Shown here: piece after piece, positions 1 through 8,501 of the stretch
Position numbering within the stretch: the stretch's first letter is position 1
How the letters are laid out: every line of letters begins with the position of its first letter
Assembly: GCF_007989105.1 (NCBI RefSeq)
Contig: NZ_BJVK01000017.1
Coordinates: 1-38,815 of the forward strand
DNA from: Lentilactobacillus kefiri
GTDB lineage: Bacteria; Bacillota; Bacilli; Lactobacillales; Lactobacillaceae
Direction: 5' to 3'
Length of the DNA: 38,815 nt
Notes under the pieces: model-generated
What the model was told of the DNA's origin: nothing
Database searches by the model: none
What the model saw: only the letters and a program-made list of their open reading frames with translations
Program-made: the position numbers and the translations under genes

Positions 1-24
1 TCGATTTCCAATCCTTTTTAATTT

Positions 25-2703
25 CTATTTACTTTCTTGCGGATTCTCAGAGCTTTGATTTTGATTTCTTTTACGTCGTTTCAGCACGAATTCCGTACCA
101 ATGAACGCAAGGCCAAACGCTGTAATGATGAGCCCGGCTTTGATTCCTTCAGGCCAGTAGGTAAATACAACCTTGTGATGGCCTTTACTGATTGGAATAT
201 AAGTGAACATCTTTGCCCAGCGCTTAGGTTGAACGGTCTTGCCATCAACCTTAGCTGTCCAGCCGTGCTCAAATGGAATTGTCGTTGTCAAAGACTGATT
301 ATTTGATTTGACGTTAACCGTACCAGTTAATTGGTGGTTATTCCATTTTGTGACTTTATATGGTTTTGAATTCAAATCTTTTGAGAACTTGGCAATCTTT
401 GAGTTATGAACTTTATAAAGCTTAACATCCTGTAAGAGGGCGTTGTTCTTATTAACAAATATCTGAACATTGGCAGTGGTGTTGATCGTTGTACCAGTAG
501 CAATGTTGGCAATAATTGTCTTCTCAGAAGGGGTGAACTGAGTTTGAGCTTGGCCATCAACTGAGATTGAAATGTTGCCTTTGTTAATCTCGGTTCCTAA
601 CGTCATGTAGTAAGACGTATTTTTCTCAATTGGAACGGTGAAGATAATGTAGGACATTTCCAATAGATTCTTTTTCTTTAATACGGCATTGTTCAATTTG
701 GAAATTGGCTGAATGTTGTTGTATCGAATGTCGGTGTATTTTGCCGGTTCAAACAACTTATGAATATTTGGATCCAACCGATGAGCAATGTTGTTTTGAT
801 AGGTAATTGGACTTTTATCAATTTCATTGTGCTTCATACCGGACATTGGAGAAAGGAACCCAATTGGAACGGCGTATGGATTACGGTAAGTTCCAATTAA
901 TGAATCTTGTGCCAAGAGGTTGTAGTTGTTGTAATCAGGCTTTCTGGTCAAGGTTGTCAGCAACTGCTTTTTCGGCTTCTTATTAGGATTTGTTTCAGGA
1001 ATCTGGTGACTCATGTAATATTTCATATTCAATAATGAGTCGGTAAACATGGTTCCGTTTGAATAAAGAACAAATGAATCTCCGTTAGGCTGACCAATAT
1101 TCTTGAAGAATTGTGATGTATCCGACTCCAAGGTTGATGAGAAAATCGATCCACCATTGTAATTACCGGTAAAGGCATCGTTCTTAGTTCTCGAGAACGT
1201 GGTTCCCAATCGGTAGAAGCCTTTATCTTTTTGCTTAATCTTGTCAACATGCTTTCGCATGATCCGCTCAAATGAGGTGTAATTGCTGGCTTTTAAATAA
1301 TCCAGATGGTTAAGTGATGTCACCATATTGAGTGCCATTTCACCACTCATTAATATTGCAAGAGTCATTGCCAAAACAATGTTCTTTCGGTAGATTCCCA
1401 AGAATACGACGATTCCTAAGGAGACTACCAAGTAAACACATCCCCAAAGAAAATCAAAGTGTCGCATGTACTCAAGATGTTTCCATCGCAGTTCAACGTA
1501 GAGGACACCTAAAGCCATGATTCCGGCTGTTACCAGGTATCCTTTCCAGTTGATACCCTCATCCAAAATATGCAGGAAGGCTTGAAAGGCGGTAAATATC
1601 ATCCAGAATGAGAACAAGTATGAGAAACGGAAAGTATACCAAACTGGTAACTGCATTCCGTGCCAGAACAAATCCAAAGGCTGGAAGCACATTGATAAAA
1701 TCATGAAAGCAGTTAAGGAAAGATTGGCAATCTTGACGTTTCGCTTAATGGTTGGGATAAAGAAGTAATAGACGAATAAAATGAGGATCACACTGGCGAC
1801 AAACACGTTGGCAGTTCCTGCAGGCAGTTCGTTAAAGTTAACCGAACCATTAAAGAACTTGCCGAGCATATCCAAAGGGTTGTATTCAAATTTAATTTTA
1901 TATTGACCTTTGGAATATTGGGTTTTACTTCCTAATAATGAGAAGAATGTCGGGATAAGAATCCAGGCGGCCAAAATACCACTTAAAATGGACGTTTTCA
2001 GCCATTTTAAAACGGCCTTTGTAGATGTTTGATTTTCAACCGGAAGGGCCTTAGCTGCCCAATAAATGAATATGAAGAGGGTTAGGAAAATTGCGATCAT
2101 GTAAGACATATAGTAATTCATAATCAACATGGCCGTTAAACTCACGATGTAAAGCGCGCTTGACTGATTCTTCAAGATCTTAAACAGGCCAAACAAGATC
2201 ATTGGGAGGACAAACAAGACGTCCGTCCAAAGCATGTTAAATTGGTTGGCAACCATCCAACCCATCATTGAATAGGAAGTTGCGAAACCAATAATTGCCC
2301 AGCTGCTGCGTTTGGTAACCTTCATTAAAAAGTAGCCAAAACTCAATCCGGCCAATCCATATTTCAGGATTGTGATAATTGCCAACACACTCGGCAATTT
2401 TGACAGTGGGAACAGTAACATAATCAGGTTAAGTGGACTCATTAAGTAGTAAGCCCAGGTTCCCATCATGTCACCACCAAGTGCCTTAGAGAATGAGAAC
2501 AAAAAGCCGCTTGGACTATGTAATAAGGTATCATGGAAGCTCGTGTAAAAATCAATGTACTGTTGACCAAGATCGACAGTCATCACTGAGGAGTTTCCAA
2601 ATGGGGCAAAATGCCGAAAAATAAAATAACTTGTGGAAATTAAGACCGGTACTAAAAAGCACAGGACTAATATGGAAATTGTGGTTGTCTTCTTTGATTT
2701 CAT
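25..2703 (-). CDS. yfhO: YfhO family multi-pass membrane protein (putative GT-C-type glycosyltransferase)
   Basis: An 892-residue integral membrane protein. The N-terminal half is a run of hydrophobic segments starting at residues 8-32, about a dozen spans up to roughly residue 450. A long, mostly polar, probably extracytoplasmic domain follows (about 470-850), then one last span near 855-874 and a basic, Gln/Asn-rich tail. This layout and length are typical of the YfhO family, which in Bacillus and Listeria adds sugars to cell-wall polymers (lipoteichoic acid glycosylation) using undecaprenyl-linked sugar as donor. The substrate here is inferred only. The ATG at 2703 has an AAGGATG ribosome binding site about 8 nt upstream. 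The gene stands alone, divergent from the penicillin-binding protein gene, and no csbB- or gtcA-like partner lies in the window. Family assignment is good; exact role uncertain. Confidence 0.87.
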   Translation of the reverse strand: MKSKKTTTISILVLCFLVPVLISTSYFIFRHFAPFGNSSVMTVDLGQQYIDFYTSFHDTLLHSPSGFLFSFSKALGGDMMGTWAYYLMSPLNLIMLLFPLSKLPSVLAIITILKYGLAGLSFGYFLMKVTKRSSWAIIGFATSYSMMGWMVANQFNMLWTDVLFVLPMILFGLFKILKNQSSALYIVSLTAMLIMNYYMSYMIAIFLTLFIFIYWAAKALPVENQTSTKAVLKWLKTSILSGILAAWILIPTFFSLLGSKTQYSKGQYKIKFEYNPLDMLGKFFNGSVNFNELPAGTANVFVASVILILFVYYFFIPTIKRNVKIANLSLTAFMILSMCFQPLDLFWHGMQLPVWYTFRFSYLFSFWMIFTAFQAFLHILDEGINWKGYLVTAGIMALGVLYVELRWKHLEYMRHFDFLWGCVYLVVSLGIVVFLGIYRKNIVLAMTLAILMSGEMALNMVTSLNHLDYLKASNYTSFERIMRKHVDKIKQKDKGFYRLGTTFSRTKNDAFTGNYNGGSIFSSTLESDTSQFFKNIGQPNGDSFVLYSNGTMFTDSLLNMKYYMSHQIPETNPNKKPKKQLLTTLTRKPDYNNYNLLAQDSLIGTYRNPYAVPIGFLSPMSGMKHNEIDKSPITYQNNIAHRLDPNIHKLFEPAKYTDIRYNNIQPISKLNNAVLKKKNLLEMSYIIFTVPIEKNTSYYMTLGTEINKGNISISVDGQAQTQFTPSEKTIIANIATGTTINTTANVQIFVNKNNALLQDVKLYKVHNSKIAKFSKDLNSKPYKVTKWNNHQLTGTVNVKSNNQSLTTTIPFEHGWTAKVDGKTVQPKRWAKMFTYIPISKGHHKVVFTYWPEGIKAGLIITAFGLAFIGTEFVLKRRKRNQNQSSENPQESK

Positions 2704-2831
2704 AATCTACATCCTTTTTAAAAGTGATTAACAACCTATAGAATATCATAATAAGTTAAAGATTGGCCACCGGTTGTAGTTTTTAGTTGTAAAATTTGAT
2801 AGAATAAGTTTCATGGCAAGGAGTTAATATT

Positions 2832-4883
2832 GTGAAAATTTTTAAGAAAAGAACCAAGAAGAAAAACAGTGGTAAGGCAGCATCACTTCCCTTTCGAATA
2901 AACATCATTTTTATCGTTGTCGGTATTTTATTTGTTGCATTATTGACCCAACTGGCATATTTGCAAGTTATGTACGGATCGAAATTTAAAGCCGAAGTTA
3001 ATCGGTCTGATACCTCGGTCGTAAATGGCAATGTGCAGCGTGGAATGATTTTTGATTCAACAGGGCATGTGCTGGTAGGAAACTCAGCGCACCAAGCAAT
3101 TATTTATACAAAGGGCGTTAACGTTCTTACGTCAGATATGTACAAAACCGCAAACAAGCTGTCACAGTACGTGACGGTTCCAACGAGTAGTCTGACGCAC
3201 CGACAATTGGCCGACTATTATTTGTCCGATCAAGATAATTTGGCCAAGGTTGAAAAATCAATTCCTGGAATCAGCGGTTATTCTGTCGATGCAAAATACA
3301 ATAAGGCCGTTGATAAAGTAGAAAAGTATCCTGCATCTACATTTTCAGCAGCTACCAAAAATGCAGCTACGATTTTCGCTAAAATGAGCAGTGCCTATCA
3401 ACTCTCTACGGTGAACATTAAAGATGACCACGTTTCTACCAAAGAAGTTGCCATGGTTGGTGAACATCTGGCGGATATGCCTGGAGTAAACGTTGGTACC
3501 AGCTGGAGTCGAAACTATCCAAATGGCCGGGCAATTCAAGGAGTTACCGGAACAGTCTCTAATGAAAAGTCTGGTCTTCCAAGTGATCGAGTAAATGAAT
3601 TGCTTGCTCAGGGTTATTCACGAAACGACAGTGTTGGTCAAAGCTATTTGGAACGCCAGTATGAGCCAGTTCTTCGTGGAACCAAATCACAGACTCAAAT
3701 TGTTTTGAACAGTGATAATCAAATTAAAAAAGAGATTAAAAAGTATGGCGGTCAAAAAGGTGACAACCTTCAATTGACTATCAATGCCAAGTTCCAAAAA
3801 CAGCTTCAATCGTTGGTTCACTCTGCTGAATCCGGTGCCGGCGGTAATTCTACCGGTACGTATGCGGTTGTCATGAATCCTAACAATGGTGCCATTATTG
3901 GAATGGCTGGTGTTGATCGGAATCCTAAGACTTCCAAAATTACTGATAATGTTTTAGGAACCATTAACAGTTCAATTGTTATGGGATCTGTTGTAAAGGG
4001 TGCCATGGTATCAGGTGCTTTAATGGATCACGTTATCACCCCAACTAATAGTACGCTGACCGATCAACCAATCACGACCGGTGGGGTAAAGAAATCTTCA
4101 TGGTTTAACCACAGTGGTCATGCAAACATTTCCGTTGATGCAAGTGATGCGCTTCAAGTATCATCTAACTCATATATGATGCAGTTGGCTATGAAGGAGG
4201 GCCACTTCAACTATGTTGAAGGTGGTGCCTTAACAATGAAGCCAAGCGTCTTCAATACCATGCGCGGATACTTCAATCAATTTGGTCTGGGTGTGAAGAC
4301 AGGGGTTGATATTCCTGGTGAATCTACCGGATTAAAAGGTGCCAGTGGTGAGAAACACATCGGAAGTGCTTTGGATCTGTCATTTGGTAACTATGATGCC
4401 TATACCACAATGCAAATTGCTCAGTACATGTCAACAATTGCCAATGGTGGTAACCGAATTGAGCCTCACGTTGTTCAAGCAATTAGAGGAACCAGCAAGG
4501 ATGGTAAATTGGGGACAGTCAAAGCCACTGTTATGCCAAAGGTCCTTAATCATATTGACATGACGAAAGCCCAAAGAGACGTCGTCAAAACCGGATTATA
4601 TCGAGTTGTTCATGGATCCAACACCTATAAGACCGGTGGTGAACTCGATACAATCAAACCTGAAATTTCTGCAAAAACCGGTACTGCTCAAACATTCTAT
4701 AACGGCAACGAAACCGTTACTTTAAGTTTAGCTTCATACGCACCATCAACACATCCTCAAGTTGTCGTTGCTTTGGCAATGCCTAACCTGGGTGTGAACG
4801 CCGAAAGTAACAACATGCAGCTTGCTAAGCAAATCTATTCAGCCTACTGGAAAACCGTTCAATCAACTTCAACCGTTAAGTAA
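2832..4883 (+). CDS. pbp2: Class B penicillin-binding protein 2 (peptidoglycan DD-transpeptidase)
   Basis: A 683-residue monofunctional transpeptidase that cross-links peptidoglycan outside the membrane. A short basic cytoplasmic tail is followed by one membrane anchor (about residues 22-45), a PBP dimerisation/pedestal domain and the transpeptidase domain. All three penicillin-binding motifs are visible: SVVK (S386-K389, nucleophile Ser), SSN (444-446) and KTG (615-617). No PASTA repeats are seen at the C-terminus. The start is GTG at 2832, with AAGGAG at 2818-2823. The gene opens a rightward block that continues with rpmG and fthC. Order and architecture fit the PbpA/PBP2 subgroup used for elongation or septation in lactobacilli; which of the two cannot be told from sequence. 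Confidence 0.93.
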   Translation: MKIFKKRTKKKNSGKAASLPFRINIIFIVVGILFVALLTQLAYLQVMYGSKFKAEVNRSDTSVVNGNVQRGMIFDSTGHVLVGNSAHQAIIYTKGVNVLTSDMYKTANKLSQYVTVPTSSLTHRQLADYYLSDQDNLAKVEKSIPGISGYSVDAKYNKAVDKVEKYPASTFSAATKNAATIFAKMSSAYQLSTVNIKDDHVSTKEVAMVGEHLADMPGVNVGTSWSRNYPNGRAIQGVTGTVSNEKSGLPSDRVNELLAQGYSRNDSVGQSYLERQYEPVLRGTKSQTQIVLNSDNQIKKEIKKYGGQKGDNLQLTINAKFQKQLQSLVHSAESGAGGNSTGTYAVVMNPNNGAIIGMAGVDRNPKTSKITDNVLGTINSSIVMGSVVKGAMVSGALMDHVITPTNSTLTDQPITTGGVKKSSWFNHSGHANISVDASDALQVSSNSYMMQLAMKEGHFNYVEGGALTMKPSVFNTMRGYFNQFGLGVKTGVDIPGESTGLKGASGEKHIGSALDLSFGNYDAYTTMQIAQYMSTIANGGNRIEPHVVQAIRGTSKDGKLGTVKATVMPKVLNHIDMTKAQRDVVKTGLYRVVHGSNTYKTGGELDTIKPEISAKTGTAQTFYNGNETVTLSLASYAPSTHPQVVVALAMPNLGVNAESNNMQLAKQIYSAYWKTVQSTSTVK

Positions 4884-4997
4884 AACTACTTAACCATTGT
4901 TAATCTATTCTAGTAATTCACGAGAATTGATGATAGAATATTTTAAGTTGAGGCTATTAAACCAGCTACTTTATAAAATGTTTGGAGGTAGTATTCC

Positions 4998-5147
4998 ATG
5001 CGGGTACACATTACGATGGAATGTACTGAATGCCACGAACGGACTTATTTATCCAGCAAAAACCGTCGAAACAATCCTGACCGTTTGGCCCTTAAAAAGT
5101 ATTGCCCACGCGAGCGTAAAGTAACATTACATCGAGAAACCAAATAA
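4998..5147 (+). CDS. rpmG: 50S ribosomal protein L33
   Basis: A 49-residue L33 protein of the large ribosomal subunit, beginning MRVHIT and ending LHRETK, the hallmark tail of the family. The ATG at 4998 follows a GGAGG ribosome binding site at 4984-4988. The N-terminal half of the zinc ribbon is present (C9-T-E-C12), but the C-terminal CxxC is reduced to a single Cys (C36-P-R-E). The metal site is therefore incomplete, giving three of the four usual ligands. Bacillota usually carry several rpmG copies, with zinc-dependent and zinc-independent forms; this one sits between them. It is closed by a Rho-independent terminator directly after the stop. Confidence 0.95.
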   Translation: MRVHITMECTECHERTYLSSKNRRNNPDRLALKKYCPRERKVTLHRETK

Positions 5148-5176
5148 GGCTTGGGTAAACACCCAAACCTTTTTTA
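5148..5176 (+). terminator. Rho-independent terminator after rpmG
   Basis: A 9-bp stem (GGCTTGGGT / ACCCAAACC, one mismatch) with an AAAC loop, followed by a run of six or more T. It begins at the base after the rpmG stop codon. Confidence 0.85.
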
Positions 5177-5228
5177 TATACATCGGTCACAGTTATTCAA
5201 AATTTGGTAAATGAATCAGGTGATATTC

Positions 5229-5810
5229 ATGTCTAATAGCAGTAAAACAAAGTCTGAGGTTCGCTCAGAGCAAATTGCCCGCCTACATGACTTTCTAACC
5301 GATCCAAAAAATCAACCACAAATATCACGTTTATATAACGCGTTATTTGCTGATCCGACCTTTGCTAACAGTAAGACCGTCGGCATTACGCTTAGCATGG
5401 ATGACGAGTTGGATACTCAGCCAATTATCCATTGGGCACTGGAACACAATATCCGCGTCGCAGTTCCCAGGACTTTGCCCCATCGACAGATGGAGTTTGT
5501 TCTCTTAGAAGACGATACTCAAATGCTGACCACAAAGTTTGGCACGATCGAGCCGGTTAACGGCAACGTTTTGGCAAAAAATCAGTTGGATGCTTTGTTG
5601 GTGCCAGGCTTAGCCTTTTCTAAAACCCATTTTCGAGTCGGTTATGGTGGGGGATTTTATGATCGATTTTTAAAGGGATTTAATGGCACAAGCATTGCGA
5701 TCGCCACCCCGGTTCAGCTATTTGACGAACCAATTTGGAACGTGGACGATTTTGATGTTAAAGTTAATAAGATCATTTACAATCAGCCACTTGGGAGGAT
5801 TCATGAGTAA
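5229..5810 (+). CDS. fthC: 5-formyltetrahydrofolate cyclo-ligase
   Basis: A 193-residue cytosolic enzyme that converts 5-formyl-THF to 5,10-methenyl-THF with ATP, returning the storage folate to the one-carbon pool. The family signature near the C-terminus is clear: VGYGGGFYDRFL, the glycine-rich phosphate/folate-binding loop. A longer reading from ATG 5211 is possible. The ATG at 5229 is preferred because AGGTGA (5218-5223) lies at correct distance from it, while nothing suitable precedes 5211. The last 8 nt overlap the start of the rhomboid gene, implying translational coupling. The same pair (yqgN-yqgP) is adjacent in B. subtilis. Confidence 0.93.
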   Translation: MSNSSKTKSEVRSEQIARLHDFLTDPKNQPQISRLYNALFADPTFANSKTVGITLSMDDELDTQPIIHWALEHNIRVAVPRTLPHRQMEFVLLEDDTQMLTTKFGTIEPVNGNVLAKNQLDALLVPGLAFSKTHFRVGYGGGFYDRFLKGFNGTSIAIATPVQLFDEPIWNVDDFDVKVNKIIYNQPLGRIHE

Positions 5811-6465
5811 TTTACGAGATAAACCATACGTCACATATCTACTCCTCGGAGTGATGGTCATTGTGTTCGCCTTGATGTCTGTAATGGGCGGCACTGAGAA
5901 TCCCATGACTCTGGTTCAATTTGGAGCCAAATATAATCCATTAATCCGAGCTGGTCAATATTGGCGGCTGATTACACCAATGTTTATTCATATCGGCTTT
6001 ACCCACATATTGATGAACGGGATTACTTTATATTTCATTGGTCAATATGTGGAGGAGTTGTTTGGTCATTGGCGATTTGCGATCATCTTCTTTGTTTCAG
6101 GCATATTAGGGAACTTGGGAAGCTTTGCCTTTACAGCGGGCTTGTCTGCCGGAGCCAGTACCGCCATATTCGGCCTTTTTGGTGCTTTTATGATGTTAGG
6201 TGAAAGCTTTTCTAAAAACCCGGTCATCGTCTCGATGGCAAAAACTTTCATGTTATTTATTGTCTTAAATATCGTGACCGATATTTTTGTTTCGGGTGTT
6301 GACATTGCCGGTCATCTAGCCGGATTAGCCGGTGGATTCCTTGTTGCGTACGTTACCGGCGTTGCTTTTTCAAAGACAAGTCAGGTAAAACGGATTATTT
6401 CTTTGATAATGCTGGTTGTAATCGCTTTCGTTTTGTTTACAATAGGTATGCGGGCAAAATTTTAA
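5803..6465 (+). CDS. Rhomboid family intramembrane serine protease
   Basis: A 220-residue polytopic membrane protease of the GlpG/YqgP type that cleaves transmembrane helices. Six hydrophobic segments are visible. The catalytic dyad is S119 in GAST (span 4) and H171 in AGHLAG (span 6). The conserved H-x-x-x-H-x-x-x-N element of span 2 is present (HIGFTHILMN, about 63-72). It lacks the N-terminal cytosolic domain and C-terminal TPR region of B. subtilis YqgP. The ATG at 5803 has a perfect GGGAGG site at 5793-5798 and overlaps the fthC stop by 8 nt. Substrates are unknown; in Bacillus the homologue helps quality control of membrane transporters. Confidence 0.92.
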   Translation: MSNLRDKPYVTYLLLGVMVIVFALMSVMGGTENPMTLVQFGAKYNPLIRAGQYWRLITPMFIHIGFTHILMNGITLYFIGQYVEELFGHWRFAIIFFVSGILGNLGSFAFTAGLSAGASTAIFGLFGAFMMLGESFSKNPVIVSMAKTFMLFIVLNIVTDIFVSGVDIAGHLAGLAGGFLVAYVTGVAFSKTSQVKRIISLIMLVVIAFVLFTIGMRAKF

Positions 6466-6507
6466 TTTTTGTAAAATTGAAAGAAATTTACATTAGGATG
6501 TGAGATA

Positions 6508-6729
6508 ATGAAAACGCTGTATGATGTTCAACAGTTGCTGAAAAGATTTGATATATATGTATATGTCGGTAAACGATTCTGGGATATTGAAGTCATGGCG
6601 CTGGAATTAGATCATCTCCATGATGCCAAATTAATCAGTCAAGATGAATTCATTCATGCAAAATTAATTTTAAACCGTGAACATCGGATTGAAGAAAAAA
6701 ACGAAGGCAGGGGAAAGTACATTGGCTAA
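6508..6729 (+). CDS. yqgQ: YqgQ family protein (DUF910)
   Basis: A 73-residue soluble, largely helical protein matching the YqgQ/DUF910 family in length and in its N-terminal pattern (MKTLYDVQQLLKRF and a following YVGKR.WDIE stretch). Members are small helical-bundle proteins of unknown function found almost always immediately before glucokinase, as here; the stop overlaps the glucokinase start by 8 nt. The GGATGTGAG stretch at 6497-6505 provides the ribosome binding site for the ATG at 6508. Family call is strong; function is not known. Confidence 0.88.
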   Translation: MKTLYDVQQLLKRFDIYVYVGKRFWDIEVMALELDHLHDAKLISQDEFIHAKLILNREHRIEEKNEGRGKYIG

Positions 6730-7708
6730 AAAATTAATTGGAATCGATTTAGGTGGAACCACCACAAAGTTTGCATTTATTGATACAAAGGGGAATATCA
6801 CTGCAAAGTGGCGAATTAAAACTGATATTAGTGAACACGGAAGTAACATTGTTCCTAATATGGTTAAATCGATTAGTGATCAAATGAGAAAAGAAGATTT
6901 TACTGCTGCTGATTTTTATGGAATTGGCATGGGAACTCCTGGTGCAGTTAATCGTGAAAAGGGAACCGTTGTTGGTGCGTACAACCTTGGTTGGGATATC
7001 GTGCAACCGGTTGGTGCAACAATCTCAGCAAACCTCAATTTGCCAATCATGATTGATAATGATGCAAACAGTGCCGCACTTGGTGAATACTGGAAAGGTG
7101 CAGGTGACAAGGCAAAAGATGTCGTCTTCATTACTTTGGGTACCGGTGTTGGTGGTGGTGTTATTGCCAACGGTAAATTAGTCCACGGAATTAACAATGG
7201 TGCCGGCGAAGTTGGCCATATCACGGTTGTTCCAAACGGTTATCAATGTACCTGTGGTAAGCGCGGTTGCCTGGAGCAATACGCTTCTGCAACCGGGGTT
7301 GTTCATATCGCCAAAGATATGGCAAAGACCTTCACTGGTCATTCAAGAATCAAGGAATTGATTGATGGTGATGAAGGCTTGTCCTCAAAGATGGTGTTCT
7401 TCTTGGCCGACAATGGTGATATTTTGGCAAACCAGATTGTTAACCGAGTTTGCTCATACCTTGGACTGGCTCTTTCACACATTGGAAATACCATGAACCC
7501 CGAAAACATTATTATCGGTGGTGGTGTTTCAAATGCCGGTAACACTTTGCTTCAAACGACAACCAGATACTTCCAGGAAAATGCCTTCCCATCAGTTCGG
7601 GATTCAACCCGCCTGAAGTTGGCTCAACTTGGAAATGATGCCGGTGTCATTGGTGCTGCATCTTTGGCACTTCAGTTCAGAAACAACCAACCATTAGCAA
7701 CAAATTAA
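6722..7708 (+). CDS. glk: ROK-family glucokinase
   Basis: A 328-residue kinase that phosphorylates intracellular glucose to glucose-6-phosphate with ATP. Seen in order: the phosphate loop IDLGGTTTKF near the N-terminus, DNDANSAALGEYW with the catalytic Asp, the glycine-rich TLGTGVGGGVI, the E-x-G-H motif (GEVGHI), and the zinc-binding ROK signature CTCGKRGCLEQ. The start is taken as TTG 6722 (MAKKLIGID...), with AGGGGA a few bases upstream. It overlaps the yqgQ stop by 8 nt. A longer frame from ATG 6677 would overlap yqgQ by about 50 nt and adds a tail not seen in the family. Supplies glucose-6-P to glycolysis or the phosphoketolase route. Confidence 0.95.
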   Translation: MAKKLIGIDLGGTTTKFAFIDTKGNITAKWRIKTDISEHGSNIVPNMVKSISDQMRKEDFTAADFYGIGMGTPGAVNREKGTVVGAYNLGWDIVQPVGATISANLNLPIMIDNDANSAALGEYWKGAGDKAKDVVFITLGTGVGGGVIANGKLVHGINNGAGEVGHITVVPNGYQCTCGKRGCLEQYASATGVVHIAKDMAKTFTGHSRIKELIDGDEGLSSKMVFFLADNGDILANQIVNRVCSYLGLALSHIGNTMNPENIIIGGGVSNAGNTLLQTTTRYFQENAFPSVRDSTRLKLAQLGNDAGVIGAASLALQFRNNQPLATN

Positions 7709-7739
7709 TCAAAAATAGAGAGAAAGAAGGATGTTTTAG

Positions 7740-8153
7740 TTGATAATTGGCGCAATAAACGCAAACACTGTTATGACCATTATTTTAGTAGTTATCTTGA
7801 TTGCATGGGGTGGATATACGGTCTACCAAAACATGCGTGTCAAGAAGGCTGCTACATATTTAAAAAACGACGAATTCCAACATGGAATGCGTAAAGCCCA
7901 AGTCATTGACTTGAGAGAACAAAAGAATTTTAAAGATGGCCACATTTTAGGTGCCCGCAGCATGCCTTACTCAACAATTAAAAACTTTTATTCTCAGCTT
8001 CGTCCTGATCTACCGGTTTATATGTACGATCAAGGCCGAACAATTAGCAAACGAGCCGCTCTCTTTTTAAACAAAAAGGGTTATAAAGACCTTTATATTT
8101 TAAAAAGTGGGTATCAAGGCTGGAATGGTAAGGAAAAAAAGAGTAATTATTGA
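7740..8153 (+). CDS. Membrane-anchored rhodanese-like domain protein, no catalytic Cys
   Basis: A 137-residue protein with an N-terminal membrane span (about residues 10-28, a hydrophobic run ending WGGYTVY) and a rhodanese fold behind it: AQVIDLREQKNFKDGHILGA, then PVYMYDQGR and a C-terminal GYQGW. In active sulphurtransferases the loop after the PV-Y strand starts with the persulphide Cys (CxxGxR). Here the position is Asp (Y-D-Q-G-R), and there is no Cys in the protein, so sulphur transfer is not possible. It is probably a binding or regulatory domain at the membrane. TTG 7740 is the chosen start (AAGGA at 7728-7732); ATG 7773 is an alternative. Gene order glk-rhodanese recurs in lactobacilli, but the role is unknown. 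Confidence 0.82.
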   Translation: MIIGAINANTVMTIILVVILIAWGGYTVYQNMRVKKAATYLKNDEFQHGMRKAQVIDLREQKNFKDGHILGARSMPYSTIKNFYSQLRPDLPVYMYDQGRTISKRAALFLNKKGYKDLYILKSGYQGWNGKEKKSNY

Positions 8154-8154
8154 T

Positions 8155-8196
8155 AAAATAGGACTATCAACAAATTTGTTGATAGTCCTATTTTTT
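8155..8196. terminator. Bidirectional terminator, 40-bp perfect palindrome
   Basis: Two perfectly complementary 20-nt arms (8155-8174 and 8175-8194) flanked by A-rich and T-rich ends. The element lies between the rhodanese gene (plus) and the DUF3042-like gene (minus) and can stop transcription from both sides. Confidence 0.9.
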
Positions 8197-8226
8197 AATT
8201 TCGATTTAAATTAAATGGATAATGAA

Positions 8227-8403
8227 TTATCCATGGTGGGCGGCTCGGCTCTTACGCAATGCCTTTTTACGGTTGTCTTCGAACTTTTGCTCTTCGTCTT
8301 CAATTGGATCAACAACTGACTTTTTGAATGTCAGAAGTGCACCAACGCCGGCAGCAACAGTTCCCAAGACGCCAACAATGAGCCCATTAGTAAAATGTTT
8401 CAT
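8227..8403 (-). CDS. DUF3042 family small membrane protein
   Basis: A 58-residue protein. It has an N-terminal hydrophobic, glycine- and alanine-rich segment (about residues 5-25, GLIVGVLGTVAAGVGALL), the VVDPIEDEE motif, then a charged tail ending RKSRAAHHG. This matches the DUF3042 family of lactic acid bacteria, whose function is unknown. The ATG at 8403 is chosen because GGAGGG lies 9 nt upstream; the in-frame TTG at 8418 would place the start on the ribosome binding site itself. Monocistronic and convergent with the glk operon. Confidence 0.82.
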   Translation of the reverse strand: MKHFTNGLIVGVLGTVAAGVGALLTFKKSVVDPIEDEEQKFEDNRKKALRKSRAAHHG

Positions 8404-8501
8404 ATCTAAACCCTCCAATATTCATTGATACTTTCATTATGCTTTATTTTTTATAAGATATCTAGTTAATTGACTAATTAATCGCTCAAAAGGAGTTTAT
8501 C

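Noticed and set aside
1182-1196. GTTCTCGAGAAC palindrome inside yfhO as a LexA site.
   Set aside because: Half-sites are in the wrong orientation and spacing for CGAACN4GTTCG, and it lies deep inside a coding region.
4897-5124. A 75-codon frame before fthC.
   Set aside because: It reads rpmG in the wrong frame; the true 49-aa L33 frame has the ribosome binding site.
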